The notes: generated by a model not told the origin, from the letters alone. A stretch of DNA of 64,000 nucleotides from Sarocladium kiliense (GCA_030734395.1 JAUZTG010000036.1:310001-374000), one strand, 5' to 3'. Counted from the first letter of the stretch, positions 22,853 through 33,490 are shown. Made by a program: numbers and translations.

Positions 22853-23376
22853 GAGGATTGCTCACAGTAAAAAAGTAACAGTAAAAATAAACAAATGCCA
22901 CCGTAAAATTGACAAAGTCATGGCGAAACTGGACCGTGCTTTCTGTGTGTCTGGTCAGGAGAGCCTAAAGAACCTTTCGGAACTTACTTCGTAGTTCCTC
23001 CAGGCAAAGCTCGGAAAAGAATCTGGAGGAACAGGTTCGTCCAGGCACAGTACCAAATAACAACAAAGTAAACCCAATAAGTCAGCTTCCAATTGGGGAC
23101 GACGAACATGAACTATTAGCCAGCTGGAAGCTATGAAATAACGCCCGCTGACTCCGGAAAGTCTAAGAAGTGTCCACGAGCGAGGAAGAACGGCATCGGG
23201 TACCAATACTAGTAAAGTGGACCAAGGAATGAAAACAACGGATTCGTAAGGTTCTATTCGCCCCCAGCCCAACAGATAAAGCGGATTAGAGGAGAATTGA
23301 AGCGCAAAGACAGAGAAGCGGTGACACAAAAATGTTGTTTATATCAACCCTCCTCTCTAAAATACAGTGATCCCTG
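22853..23376. other. Intergenic between transposon and FAD monooxygenase
   Basis: About 520 bases. A 124-codon minus-strand ORF at 22955-23329 is hydrophobic in places but has no family I recognise. It begins directly downstream of the monooxygenase 3' end on the far side. I do not call it. Confidence 0.35.
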
Positions 23377-25519
23377 TTAAACCAAAATCGAGGAAATTAG
23401 TTTGATCAGCTCGGCACCATCCTCCAACTCGCCAATGTACGTCACATGTCTATCAGGACGGACTAGTGCAAGACATCCTCTCTCTCGACTGACTCCATAT
23501 TTGTTGTATGCGTCACTTAAAGTCCAAGTCCTTGTTTGGTTGTTGTCAACAAAGACTCGATCAAAGGGGTCAGCACCCTTGAGGAGGAACGGGGGCAAAT
23601 CAGCGATTTCGACATCATCCCTGCTTGCACTGTGCAAGATGAGGGTCTCAAAGATATCTTGCGGCGAGTCGCCAGGCCCGTTGAAACGCTGTAGAAAAAC
23701 GCCAGGCAGCTCTAGCAACTGGCTGAGGCGTTCCACGCGGCGCAGCTGCTCGGGTTTCGATATATCACCCGCGAAGATGACAATCCGGTACCGACCATCA
23801 CTAGGGAAGGACTTCCCAAAGTCAACCGCATCTCCGTTAGCGTGTCTCTCCACGGTATGCGAAGGAAGGCGTCTGCCCACAGGAATGCCAGGCGCCAGAT
23901 ACTGTTTGGATACAATCGAGCCAGCTTCCTTGGCGACAAGCAATCCAGCCTCATACTCAATCGCCGTAGTGCTTGAAAATGGGAGATTGTCCTGTAATCC
24001 ATCCTTGGTTCCTTTGAGAGAGAAATTTCCTGTTATATTTGCCTGCTTTGATAGAGCTTTATCGAAAGCAATGAGCTGTTTGGTCGTTAATCCGCGCTCT
24101 TCGTCGTAGGTCTTGAGGATGGTTGGTGGAGATATCCCCTTTACTACATGGGCAATTTTCCACCCGAGGTTATAAGCTGGAGATGTTAGCATAGCCTTTG
24201 CATCGTGCAAGAGGGTAGTATTACCATCTTGTATACTGAAGTTCATGCCAATCCCCGCTCTAGGTGAATGGACATGAAGTGCGTCGCCAGTGAGAAAAAT
24301 ACGCGAGTGCTTGGACGAAGAGCTTGCGATTCGCTGGCGGGTACTAAACACACCGCACCAATCAACTTTTTCGACGTTGATCTCATATGGAGAAATAATC
24401 TCCCTGATTGATTTGATGATGTTTTCCGGCGTCGCTTCTGACCTGGCAGCAACGGGGGCTGCAATACGCAACAACCCATTCTCCCTTGGTACAAATCCCG
24501 CTCCAAATCCGTCCTTGGAGATCATTGATTGAATATGAATATCCGCTGTAGGGCCTGTCAGCACTGGTCGGGGGACTGGACAAGGGGTTACGTACGAAAG
24601 TTTGAAGTCGCCACGCAGTCCAAAATGCCTCCGAAACCCTCATCACCTCCGTTCTCATCTCCGAGAAAGTCGAAACCCAAAGCTTTGCGAGTCCAGCTTC
24701 GGTTTCCATCCGCCCCAATTACGAACTTGGCCTTGATAACTTCAGTACTCCCTTCTTTCCCGGTAGTCTTGCGCTTCAAGTACGGCTCATCTGCTGGGTT
24801 ATAGTTGAAATCTCCGGGCTGTGGTACGATAACTTTCGTCGGAGAAGCCGCCAGTTCCTCGTCCGTGAGGTGCTGAACCGTCAATCTGATCGCATGAGCA
24901 TGTGGATCATGTATGCTGGACTCATCAATCTCAAGATCCTTGGCTGTGACTCCCCATTCGACTTCGAGTCCGTTGAAGGTTTGCATGCCATCCAGCAAAG
25001 CACGCTCTACGTTTCCTACAAATATTTAGAATCTTGCTAGCATGTACGAAGGACGTGTCAAACCCTGGCTAGTGTGAACCAGGCGGTAATGGCCGAGCTC
25101 TGGATACCATTTCGGAAAGCGAGCGAGGCGTTTCAGGGGGACATCCTTGGTGCCGGCCTATATGGGCAGAGTCAGAATAGGTACTAGACAAAAGCCAACT
25201 CTCACAAACCCAGAAGGTCATCTCCACTGCAGGAGCAGCGTTCTTGTAGAGGTCTTCTACAATGCCGAACGACTCAAAGATGTCTAGAGTTCCACTCTGC
25301 ATTCCATCAGCGTGGCCTCTGAACACCTTTGTGGCGCGGGCGTCGATGATGCGTGTTTTCACACCACACCGCGCCATCCACAAGGCTGCCATAAGACTGC
25401 ATCCAAAACCAATTAGTTTTCCAGTCATAAGATAAAGTATTTTGCTCCAAGTGCATATACCCTGATGGCCCGGCACCAATGATCACCACATCGGTAGTCG
25501 ATTCAGCTTGCACAGTCAT
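23377..25519 (-). CDS. Phenol-2-monooxygenase-type FAD-dependent hydroxylase
   Basis: Group A flavoprotein hydroxylase (FAD_binding_3 followed by a thioredoxin-fold phenol-hydroxylase dimerisation domain) that ortho-hydroxylates phenols with NADPH. Visible: VVIIGAGPSG at the start; VIGADGNRSWTRK (DG motif); FLTGDALHVHSPRAGIGMN (GD motif, with Leu in place of the usual Ala of GDAAH). After removal of a 48-nt intron at 24177-24224 it reads NFSIQDAYNLGWKIAHVVKG. The C-terminal domain contains YRIVIFAGDIS and LALVRPDRHVTYIG. Further introns occur near 25392-25460, 25150-25206, 25020-25066 and 24547-24596. Start at 25519 (MTVQAEST). TATATAAG on the minus strand at 25651-25658 is about 135 bases upstream. 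Ring hydroxylation would follow naturally on phenolic products of the neighbours. Confidence 0.92.
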
Positions 25520-26303
25520 GATGTCCCTTGAGAGTGAATGTTTCGAGATAGCGTCAAAAAGAAAAACAGTTGCGAGTATTCAATGTAGCAAGTGCAGTTA
25601 GTGGAATATGTTGCGGCATTGCTTTATGTTCTCTAAGAAAATCACTTTGGCTTATATATCAATTTTGAATACCAAAACCTCCGCCTTCGGACTATAACTT
25701 GACTCCGAAAGTAATCCTAGTAGAAGAGCTAGTGATACAGACGGGTGCGTGCGTGGCAGTGCGCCTTGCAAGAGTGGTTCTGCGCTTAGTCATCGGGTGT
25801 AAGAACGAGTCAATATGCTGATAGGGATAACCGGCAGTTAATTCCCCAGCTATGAACCAACGCTCGGATCCGGGGCTTCAGAACGCGCCCGGGTTTCCAT
25901 TGTTTTAATAGCAAGATAGCAAGATTACCATATCTACTTAATTAATTCAAACACGAGTGGATTCGTAGATCTTCAATTCGACCATTCACGATGAGCTGTC
26001 AGAGCAGATTCCTCTTTCGCTTCGTTGCTAGTAACCGTTCTATATCTACTGCCCTGTCTGAATTTGTTGAGCAGATACGGTAGTACGAAAATGGGTCACA
26101 AAATGGGTCCAACAGCGAAAAGGACGAAAGGAATGCGACACAAGTTGGTTTAGTTTTTGCGTGCGCTGTAGGCGATTCTTAGTGCCGCCACCTCATCAGA
26201 CCCGAATTCCCTTTCATAGCATGGCTGAGCAATTTGCAACTCCTCTTTCTACCAAGTAATAGTTCTTCATATTACCCTATATGAATATTTACTCTAGGGA
26301 ATA
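25520..26303. promoter_or_regulatory. Promoter region of the FAD monooxygenase
   Basis: About 780 bases between two minus-strand genes. It has a TATATAAG at 25651-25658 (minus) and TTAATTCCCCAGC near 25840, a partial match to the shared C-rich box. No gene seen. Confidence 0.35.
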
Positions 26304-27084
26304 CTACTGTTTGTGATTTGCATTGTTCCTCCAAATGTAATCATCGATATGCTTCTGATCGACTATACCTAGTGGCTGGCCAAGAGCTGCTTTATCGGCA
26401 GCTATCTTCTTATAAGAGGGCCTGTCGATTAGAGCAGAATTCCATTTTGCATAATGGGGGAATTCCTCGGATGGGTCGTACCCTGGGAGCAACTGAGGTA
26501 CTGTCTCGTTGGTAACCACAAAGACAAGGTCAGCGAAAGTGACCCTGTCGCTGGCGAGATAGCTCTTGCCGGTCTTCTTGAAATATTCATCGAGCATCCC
26601 AATGGTGCGCTTGATCGTCCATTCATAGCGGTCGAGGGCAGATTGGACATGCTCTGGGTGTTTGTACATGAACCAGGCATGTTGACTATAGTACATGTGT
26701 TGTTCGGACGCCTGAAATTGCATCCACGCGAGTTCCAAGTACTTATCTGGGCCTGAGAGGGAGTGCAAGGTGCCAGACGTATCGTAAGTCTCGAGCAGAT
26801 AGAGAATAATAGCGCCAGCCTATTGTCGAGTTAGACTAGAAGGGTCACATATGGAGCAAAGACATGCAGCCTACCTCGAACAGTCTGATTCCGGTGTTGG
26901 GATCCTCAATGGCCGGAACTTTGGAGTTCGGATTGAGAGAATTGAAGGTTTCCGTGTTCATTTCAGGGCTTTCAAGGTACTTGCTCTCATAAGGAACCTT
27001 GAGTTCCTCGAGTATGATGGCGACCCTCCATGGGACAGGACCTCTAGCAGTGGAGTAAAGAATAATAGGTTTAATGACAGACAT
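26304..27084 (-). CDS. Glutathione S-transferase (Ure2/GstA-like)
   Basis: Cytosolic GST that conjugates glutathione to electrophiles. The thioredoxin-fold N-terminal domain contains ILYSTARGPVPWRVAIILEELKVPYE and LNPNSKVPAIEDPNTGIRLFE, with the cis-Pro in KVPAIED. A short intron near 26821-26874 splits the following ES-type motif, which reads AGAIILYLLETYD. The all-helical C-terminal domain has the ASEQHMYYSQHAWFMYKHPE stretch typical of the fungal Ure2-like class and YLASDRVTFADLVFVV with the N-capping D. Start at 27084 (MSVIKPIILYS). Length is about 240 residues. A TATATATA at about 27178-27185 is roughly 95 bases upstream. In this cluster it could detoxify quinones or epoxides made by the monooxygenase and P450s. 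Confidence 0.92.
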
Positions 27085-29125
27085 ATTAATTCCTTGAAAA
27101 TAATGAAATAATGATTCTGACGTTGATTTATCAACAGGATAAACAAGATGTGGGACGTGTAGTGAACTGATGCTTGAATATATATACACAAGCTCGCTTG
27201 GATCCATTGCTTACATAGTGAGGGGTAAATCTTCTCCGCATATACCGATAGCTTCTTAAGACCATTCTCGGCCATCCTTCTAGGTTCACGAAATCCTGGC
27301 ACGTCCTTTCAACGCTATCTGGCTCTAAGCAGTATCACACTGCGAATGGCCTTTAGTTGGTGACTCAGATTACACTAAAATCTCGCTACCCCCCCTACCC
27401 TCTCTGTCTCTTCCATAACCGCTTCCTAAGCGGAGATTAAATTAGGCATGTAAACCGTGTATAGCTACATGGCCACTTCCACTGTTTGGACTCGGACTTT
27501 TATGACTGTCCCAAGTCTCCACCTCGAAGTAGAGCTGGGGTTGTCTCTCTAGGGAAGCCCTTGGTAATGGTCAATCTTGCCCTTGGCAGGAAGTCGCTTT
27601 AGCGAAATGTATTTATGCTGAAGCTTAGCAGGCTAGTAGATGAAGAATGTTATGAGGCCTACTGCACTTATGCGCTTAATAAGCGCATAAGTGTCGAACA
27701 GTCATGCAAACCTAAGATCACCTTTTGCTATCCTTTGTCATACTTTACTCGCAAAGTCCTTCCCCGGAAGAACGACCGAGGTGGCTGGATACTCCGGACT
27801 CTATTGTCAATCCAAAGCTAACCCCGCTTATGAAATCCTGACAAAGCTTTTCTGTCTTGAGGAATGCTCCTAGTGTCAATACGGGGCACGCCTCATTTCT
27901 ATCTAGGCTAATCCAGCTGGGTTTTACCTAGCCTACTGAATCACTTGACTCGCATGTCGGGAGCCGCTGAGTCCATGTATAATCGGTGGTAACGTTGCCG
28001 GGGATGCGTAAAAGCTTACAAGACACTTGTACGTGGCCAACTAAGTTAAACGAGTTTTCTCGGGAAGAAAGTGGTCAGGGCGAAAGCGGAGAATGTGGAG
28101 GACCAAAAACTGATACCTGCGACTTTCCGGCCAGACCGGAGTTTATCTTGGCTCCGGGTCCTACGTTTGATGGAGGAGCATCCTCTCACTAAGGAGCTCC
28201 CCATCTCCAACGCTCGTGTCCAGGAGACCAGTGGGACGGGAGATGTCGGCCACGCGTCATTGTAAAGAGCAGTCTGCATGTTGATGAAAGGGCTAAGCGA
28301 GAGATGCCTAGGTCCCTCCCCGCGAAACCAAGGACACGGTCCATGATCGACATAGGCCCGGCGCAATTCTGGACAGCCATTAGCCACTGCCCAACCACGG
28401 GGACAAAGTTTATAATCTTATCCTCCAACTGCCCCTCACATTTGCTGGGCGTGTTGTGCGCTGACTCAGCGGCATTTGGCTGATCGGTGGGAAGACCGAC
28501 TTCACACTCCGGCCCGTAGACCATAGCACTTCCGTCTTTATTATGATGACCGTCAAACGCGGCGCCCTAAACTCTCCTGCCTCTTTTGGTGACCTCTTTT
28601 TTTTAGTTAAACAAACTCAGCTGACCATGGCCCTGCTCTAGTTTCCGCTGACTAGAGAAGACGCAAGCGAGGGCACACTATATAGAACCCGCCTCGAAAC
28701 AGCTCTCCAGGAAATCCGGGACCAACACACACTTTCTAGAAGACGCAAGTCACACTCACAGTGTTCTGCCAAACTAACGCGGCATTGGGACATCTTCAGC
28801 GTCCCGCCGCAGCTGGCGTTCGTTCCGGTGACACGACAGGACTGGACATTCCGAAGCGGTTCCCCTCAACTAGCAAACTGTGGTGTAGCACCTGGACCTT
28901 CCGGAGTCAGTGGTGCCTTCTCATAGCTCCATTCTATTTGACAGTTCATGTACATTGATCACAGATACTTCAAATGGGGAGCTAATATTCTTCTCGATTT
29001 GTTTAGTGACACCATCTGGCAGTCCCAGATGCTCGTTAACTTGGGTTAGGATCCGTCTTTGGTATTGCTCTCGGCCACTGACGATGCAGACTCGTGACTG
29101 TATGGGTGTGTCAAGTGGCGTTTCA
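27085..29125. other. 2-kb gene-poor interval
   Basis: Between the GST start and the 3' end of the Zn2Cys6 factor. It holds a perfect hairpin at 27665-27693 (listed separately). Two overlapping minus-strand ORFs (28046-28387 and 28189-28524) show no recognisable domain and no plausible splice link, so they are not called. A plus-strand CTATATAG at about 28678 has no convincing gene after it. Confidence 0.4.
27665..27693. repeat. Perfect inverted repeat (13-bp arms)
   Basis: CACTTATGCGCTT, three bases AAT, then the exact reverse complement AAGCGCATAAGTG. It is too symmetrical to ignore, but there is no gene immediately adjacent for which it would be an obvious operator or terminator. Confidence 0.7.
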
Positions 29126-31376
29126 TTACGTACACTCCTCAATGCCAAATCCATCCATTTCCATTTCCATCTCAGCTTTCAAGATAGCGCAGTTACCGAG
29201 GCGGATCAGCTCTGTGATAAAGTCGTTGACTAAGTGAATGTGACCAATCTCATGTAGCGTTGGTCTCCGAATTGGCATATTGCGAATGAGGTCTGCTGCA
29301 GATCTCAACAGGTCTAGATCCGTCTTTGCTAGTGGAGCTAACGGCTCAGCTAGGACATGAAGGAATAGGGTCATCGTCGCAGCCGTGGGATAGAAGACGG
29401 TAACCCTAGTGCATATTATGTTAGATGACTCCTCGCCTGTTCTGCGCTACCAACAGGGCTCTGGAACTGAAGGTAACGTGGTCTCTCCAATAATCAGAAT
29501 TAAACTTACCAGAATGCTTCGCCTGCTAGATCATTGATAGCCGCTCGAAGATAGAACAAAGTTGACCGACTCGCTTCAAGGCACAATGCCATGCTGGAAT
29601 TGATTGCTGCATTTGCATGAAGGCTGGTGTCTTGATCGTTGGCAATACACCTAGCGCCTGCTTGGTGGATTGTCACCATGAGATGGTGGTACTCAAGGTG
29701 TAGAACAACATGTTGCATCTGCTGTTCCATTTTAAGATCTAGCACTGGGTTCTTGGGATCGGATATCGAGAGAGCAGGGCGAAGAAGCTTTGGGATAGAT
29801 AATCTCCAGTTTTCAAGTTCATCATCCAGCTCGAGAATCGCGCGGATGACTTCGGCATCTGACTTCGTAAGAGCATGAGCGGAGTATAGTAGCTGGTATG
29901 TTTTATGCTTGAGCATACTCAGTCGTAACTCTCCTGGAAGAAAGGGAACTAGCGACTCATTCGCAAAGAGAGACGAGGATATATCGTCACCTGGCAGAGG
30001 CAGTATAAAATGGTTTTCGATGTAGCCTTCGGGAAGGGTGAGGTCACAATGGCTATCAGATATGAATGGCGGCTGTCCTGTCCGCAGGGCAATGTCCTTA
30101 TCAAAGATGTAGCAATGCCAGAACAGTAGTCGGATGTGGCGGGTTTGTTGCTCCTGACGAGGGAGCTCGTCGCTGAGGGACTTAGTGGTCCTGTTTATAT
30201 GTCCACCAAGCGCGAATGCCATTCGGCATGCGATAGAGTGGTACATAGCGCCCGACTCTGAGCGACCGAAAAATCTTTGACGGAGGTACTAGTTACGCTG
30301 AATTAATAATGTCCCGCTAAGTAAGAATACCACCGGTAGAAGCTTACCAGCATCAAGGCCGTTTGAAGATTTTCCACGGTGGCTTCATCAAGGATGGATG
30401 ATAGGGAGGAGTGGGCCGTATGATAACATGCATCCCAGTCGACTGGCGGCAGGAATGATAGTCTACTGTAGAACAAACCCACCATGGAAAGAAATGCTAA
30501 TACGCATACTTTCGCAGTGGTTTGTTTCAGGGATGACATGCTGTCGCCGACTTCATAGGCCGCATCAATCGTCTCCTGAAATAGAGCGTAGTCAACGACT
30601 GGGAATATCAATCTAAAAGCGGATTGGTGAAAGGCATCTAAGCACGCCCTAACAATACCTCGTGACGGAAGCGCATAAAGATGATCGGTGACTCCCTGGA
30701 TGTGCAAGTGAGGCAGTGCTGGTAGCTGGGTCCGTTGTCCCTTGCGAAGGGCAGTCAGCTTTCGGAAGTCGGCTTTTTCCCCGGTCCGCGAATATATCCA
30801 CTCCTCGTCTTCTTCGGTGAAGAACGGAATGCCACTGTGGCAGCGTTTCTGGCCTAGAAGAAGCCCGGCATAGAGACTGGTTGAGGCTTTCGTGGATGTC
30901 GAGTGGACCTCTTTAGAATGACATGCAATCGAAGTGTCCCACGCGGTAGGGACTGGTTGGACTTTTGGCCGAGTAAGGCCGTGGGACACAGCTTTCTCGA
31001 CGCATTCGAGTCCACCTGTTCGGTCGTCGTTGAACCTTGAGTTTGGTCTTGGTCTTATTAGAAACAGGTAGAGGAGATAGACTTGTTTGCGGGACGGGTT
31101 TGACCTACTTGCTCATGACCCTCTCTCTTGGCTTCACTCCATGGAATGTGCACGCCTTACCGTGGCAACTGCACCAGTTGCACTGTCGTGTAGAGCTAGT
31201 AGCGTCACCGTCACATTGAATCTAGTGTATTCCAAGAGATCAGTTATGTTATCGAGGAAAGTACCTTCCCTAATCCCGGTGCAGAGATGTCGCTCCAAAT
31301 CGCTCTTGACGACTCAGGACGTTGAGCAACCCACCTTTCTCTGACGGCAAGCATCGCACGCGCGTCGGGTCCTCAT
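29126..31376 (-). CDS. Zn2Cys6 transcription factor with fungal_trans domain
   Basis: Fungal binuclear-cluster regulator. Exon 1 starts MRTRRACDACRQRKVGC, giving Cys 1-3. A roughly 130-nt intron follows, then exon 2 gives Cys 4-6 in CNWCSCHGKAC. The next splice joins MSK to KPRPNSRFNDDRTGG, a normal linker. The frame then continues through RACLDAFHQSAFRLIFPVVD, the core of the fungal_trans domain, with MVGLFYSR and TALML. After another intron (about 30245-30350) comes MYHSIACRMAFALGGHIN. Near 29405-29510 a last intron joins AFW to VTVFYPTAATMTLFLHV. The stop is at 29126. A longer N-terminus is possible from 31511. It lies at the end of the oxidative gene run, facing into it, and is the best candidate pathway regulator. 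Confidence 0.87.
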
Positions 31377-31819
31377 GACGCGTTCACTTAAATTTGGAAT
31401 CTCTTTCTTCTGGGAGAGTATGCAAGAAGCGCTCAGGGAACTTGTGCGACGGAAAACGAGAGAAGCCGGAACCAGACTTGTTGCTTCGGGGCTCTCGGAG
31501 CTGCGGCCCAAAAAGTAGATCAGGAGATGGTTATGCGCTGACTAAGCCCATCCAGCCTAATTAATCCCAAACCAGCTTCTTCACTGGCGAAGACACTCGG
31601 GATGACACGAAATTGCGGTGATTGATTACCCTTGCGTCAGTAGTCTGGAGTCTTGAAAGCGGATGCAAGAGCCCAACTGCCGCTGAGTCAGCGCGATATA
31701 GCTGAAATAGGGCTTGGCGTACCCCGATCAAGCTACGCTTAAAAATAGACGCCAAGTCTACCCCAAATATAGAGTACACACAGCGGAGAGACACCAAGGG
31801 CGGAGCAACCCCCGGTACT

Positions 31820-32238
31820 GTATTCATTGAAGTCCACATTGAAACGTGGTCGCGCAGAGTTGTCAACGACAGATGGAAGACGCAGTGGCGACAGGAAACC
31901 AGAGGCCGAACAACCTTCAGGCATACACCTGAGCCAACACTAAAAGTACTACAGCCACATAAGCACTTCAGCGAGAGGCACAGTGCAATCTACATTCAGC
32001 TCCGGACGGAGAACATTGGGATGAACGACTTTCTCTTCAAACGAAGAGTGCCAGGAATCACGGACCAAGATGCGACTGCGGCGAAGGACGGCAAGCAGTA
32101 GCCCACATCCTGTTTCAATGCAGGAAGCACACCGCACTTCGAAACAACGAGTTGGGCTAATTCTCATGGCATCGAAGCCTCCGGGCATTATTGAGCGAGC
32201 GCAGAGTAGCAGCAAGGGTCGTCAAGTTCTCGTGCTGA
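31820..32238 (+). mobile_element. LINE (Tad-like non-LTR retrotransposon) 3' fragment
   Basis: C-terminal end of a reverse transcriptase ORF: RTTFRHTPEPTLKVLQPHKH, RTENIGMNDFLFKRRVPGITDQ, then after a one-base frame change CDCGEGRQAVAHILFQC. This is the terminal zinc-knuckle motif C-x-CG-x3-Q-x3-H-x4-C of Tad/I-type LINEs. LRALLSERRVAARVVKF follows. A stop (TAA) interrupts after NNELG. Only the last few hundred bases are present, as with 5'-truncated LINE copies, and it is clearly dead. Its 3' end abuts a broken DOMON-domain gene. Confidence 0.8.
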
Positions 32239-32465
32239 GAGTGATGTTGCCGTCGCCGTCCTGATAAATCACAAACATCTCGGAGCCTCCCATGCTCGAG
32301 CCTGTGCCAAGGCCAGCCCATGATGCGCTCGTGGGAGCTTCGATTTGAAAGTAAATGTTGCCAGATCCTGAGCTTCCAGATGTTCTGGGACAACCCAGAT
32401 GAAGCAGACATCTCCATCACTAGGGCAAAAGGACGAGGTAAGACCTGTTATCTTGCGAGCATCTA
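32237..32465 (-). pseudogene. DOMON / cellobiose-dehydrogenase-type cytochrome domain fragment
   Basis: On the minus strand the fragment reads SDGDVCFIWVVPE, then with one frame shift SGSGNIYFQIEAPTS, WAGLGTGSSMGGSEMFVIY and QDGDGNITLS. These are signature blocks of the secreted haem-b DOMON domain of cellobiose dehydrogenases and related LPMO electron donors. The conserved Met haem ligand is present in GSSMGGS. Neither a start nor a continuation exists: the downstream end stops at the LINE fragment and the upstream end runs into AT-rich repeat DNA. It is the remnant of a former gene. Confidence 0.75.
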
Positions 32466-32493
32466 GAGCATAGAGGAAATAGCTATATGAGCG

Positions 32494-32580
32494 TAAGAAG
32501 TAGTGACTGCAGTTTAGGGCATTACTCTAATATATAAACCTATAAATTATATATTCCTTTTAATAAATATATATGTATAT
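32494..32580 (+). repeat. Dispersed ~85-bp repeat, copy 2
   Basis: Partner of 20761-20845. It begins taagaagtagtgactgcag and has A at most places where copy 1 has G. It runs into a TATTTATTTATT tract. The transitions point to RIP after duplication. Confidence 0.6.
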
Positions 32581-33095
32581 TTATTTATTTATTATTATAC
32601 TCCGCTGACCCCCTATAGGGTGGGCGGTGCCTCTATCTGTAGTAGCTCAGGGGAAAACCTTATGAAATAGGATGAAAACCCTGTGCGCGGTATATGCGTG
32701 GCCGCTGCGGCATCGCAGCGTTCCCTGGGGATTCAGTGCTGTGAAAACTGGCGCGATAGCCAGACTTATCCCACACGTAGGATAAAGGAGAGGAGTAAAG
32801 ATAGGAGAATAAGGAATATAAGGAAGAAGAATATTAGCGTCTGCGCTGCGCCTCTGTTATGCCTCCGAGGTAGTAGATGGGAGTTTGCCCGAGTCGTGAC
32901 GGCCGTCGCCGCCTCTACTGCTCCTCTGAAGCTGCGCCGCGCCGCCGTGGTTTGGCCTGCCGGCGCCCGGAGCGTGTGAGCGGCGAGCCCGCGCTTATCC
33001 GGCCAAGGCCAGTCCGCCGGTGCTCCTCCGCAGCTCCCCCGCCGCTATAAGACTGCACCTGCGGCTCCTGTGCGGCCTTTCTCTACTTGTGCAGC
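32581..33095. other. Unassigned GC-rich sequence next to minisatellite
   Basis: About 500 bases of abruptly rising GC with a purine-rich stretch (around 32785-32830). Open frames exist only because of composition. No gene or known element recognised. Confidence 0.3.
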
Positions 33096-33490
33096 CTGTA
33101 ATAGCTGTAATAGCTGTAATAGCCGTGCAACTGTCAACGGTCTGTTCGGCAGCTCCTTCGAGCTGCTCCTGCGACCTGCTACAGCTGCGCAGCCGCTGGC
33201 AGCCCGTATGATACGTTTTGCCATCCCTCTGATTCAATCGTGTAACCTGCTGCAGCTGCGCGGCCGCTGGCGGCCCGTATGATACGTCTCGTCGTCTTCT
33301 CTGATTCAATCGCGCGACCTGTAGCCGCTGCGTAGCCGTCAGCCGTAGCCGCGCAGCCGCCTGCGGTCCGCTTGATGCGTTGCATCGCCCTTTTGAATCA
33401 CTCGTGCGGCGCCTCGCAGCTGCGCAGCTGCCTGCGGGCTGTTCAATCCGTTGCATCGTCCCTTTGAATCGTTCGTGCGGCGCCACGCCT
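33096..33490. repeat. GC-rich minisatellite, ~70-bp period, with a 9-bp tandem at its left edge
   Basis: Three to four tandem 9-mers (TAATAGCTG, then a variant ending CCG) occupy 33096-33125. From about 33175 to 33485 a roughly 70-bp unit is repeated four times. Each unit has a GCAGCTGCGC block, a CGTATGATACGT- or CGTTGCATCG-type block, and TTGAATC or TTCAATC followed by a GCGCGACCT- or GCGGCGCC-type end. The overlapping long ORFs on both strands are by-products of the repeat. Confidence 0.7.

Noticed and set aside
22955..23329. 124-codon minus-strand ORF beside the monooxygenase
   Set aside because: No recognisable family, no start context or intron pattern to support it, and located between the gene's 3' end and a transposon.
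28046..28524. Two overlapping minus-strand ORFs, 113 and 111 codons
   Set aside because: No domain in either; they overlap in different frames and no splice joins them.
33020..33486. Ala/Arg-rich ORFs in several frames
   Set aside because: Produced by the GC-rich minisatellite; repeats in all frames, no protein family.
33096..33490. Possible CRISPR-like array
   Set aside because: The units are imperfect and contiguous, without unique spacers, and the genome is fungal; it is a minisatellite.
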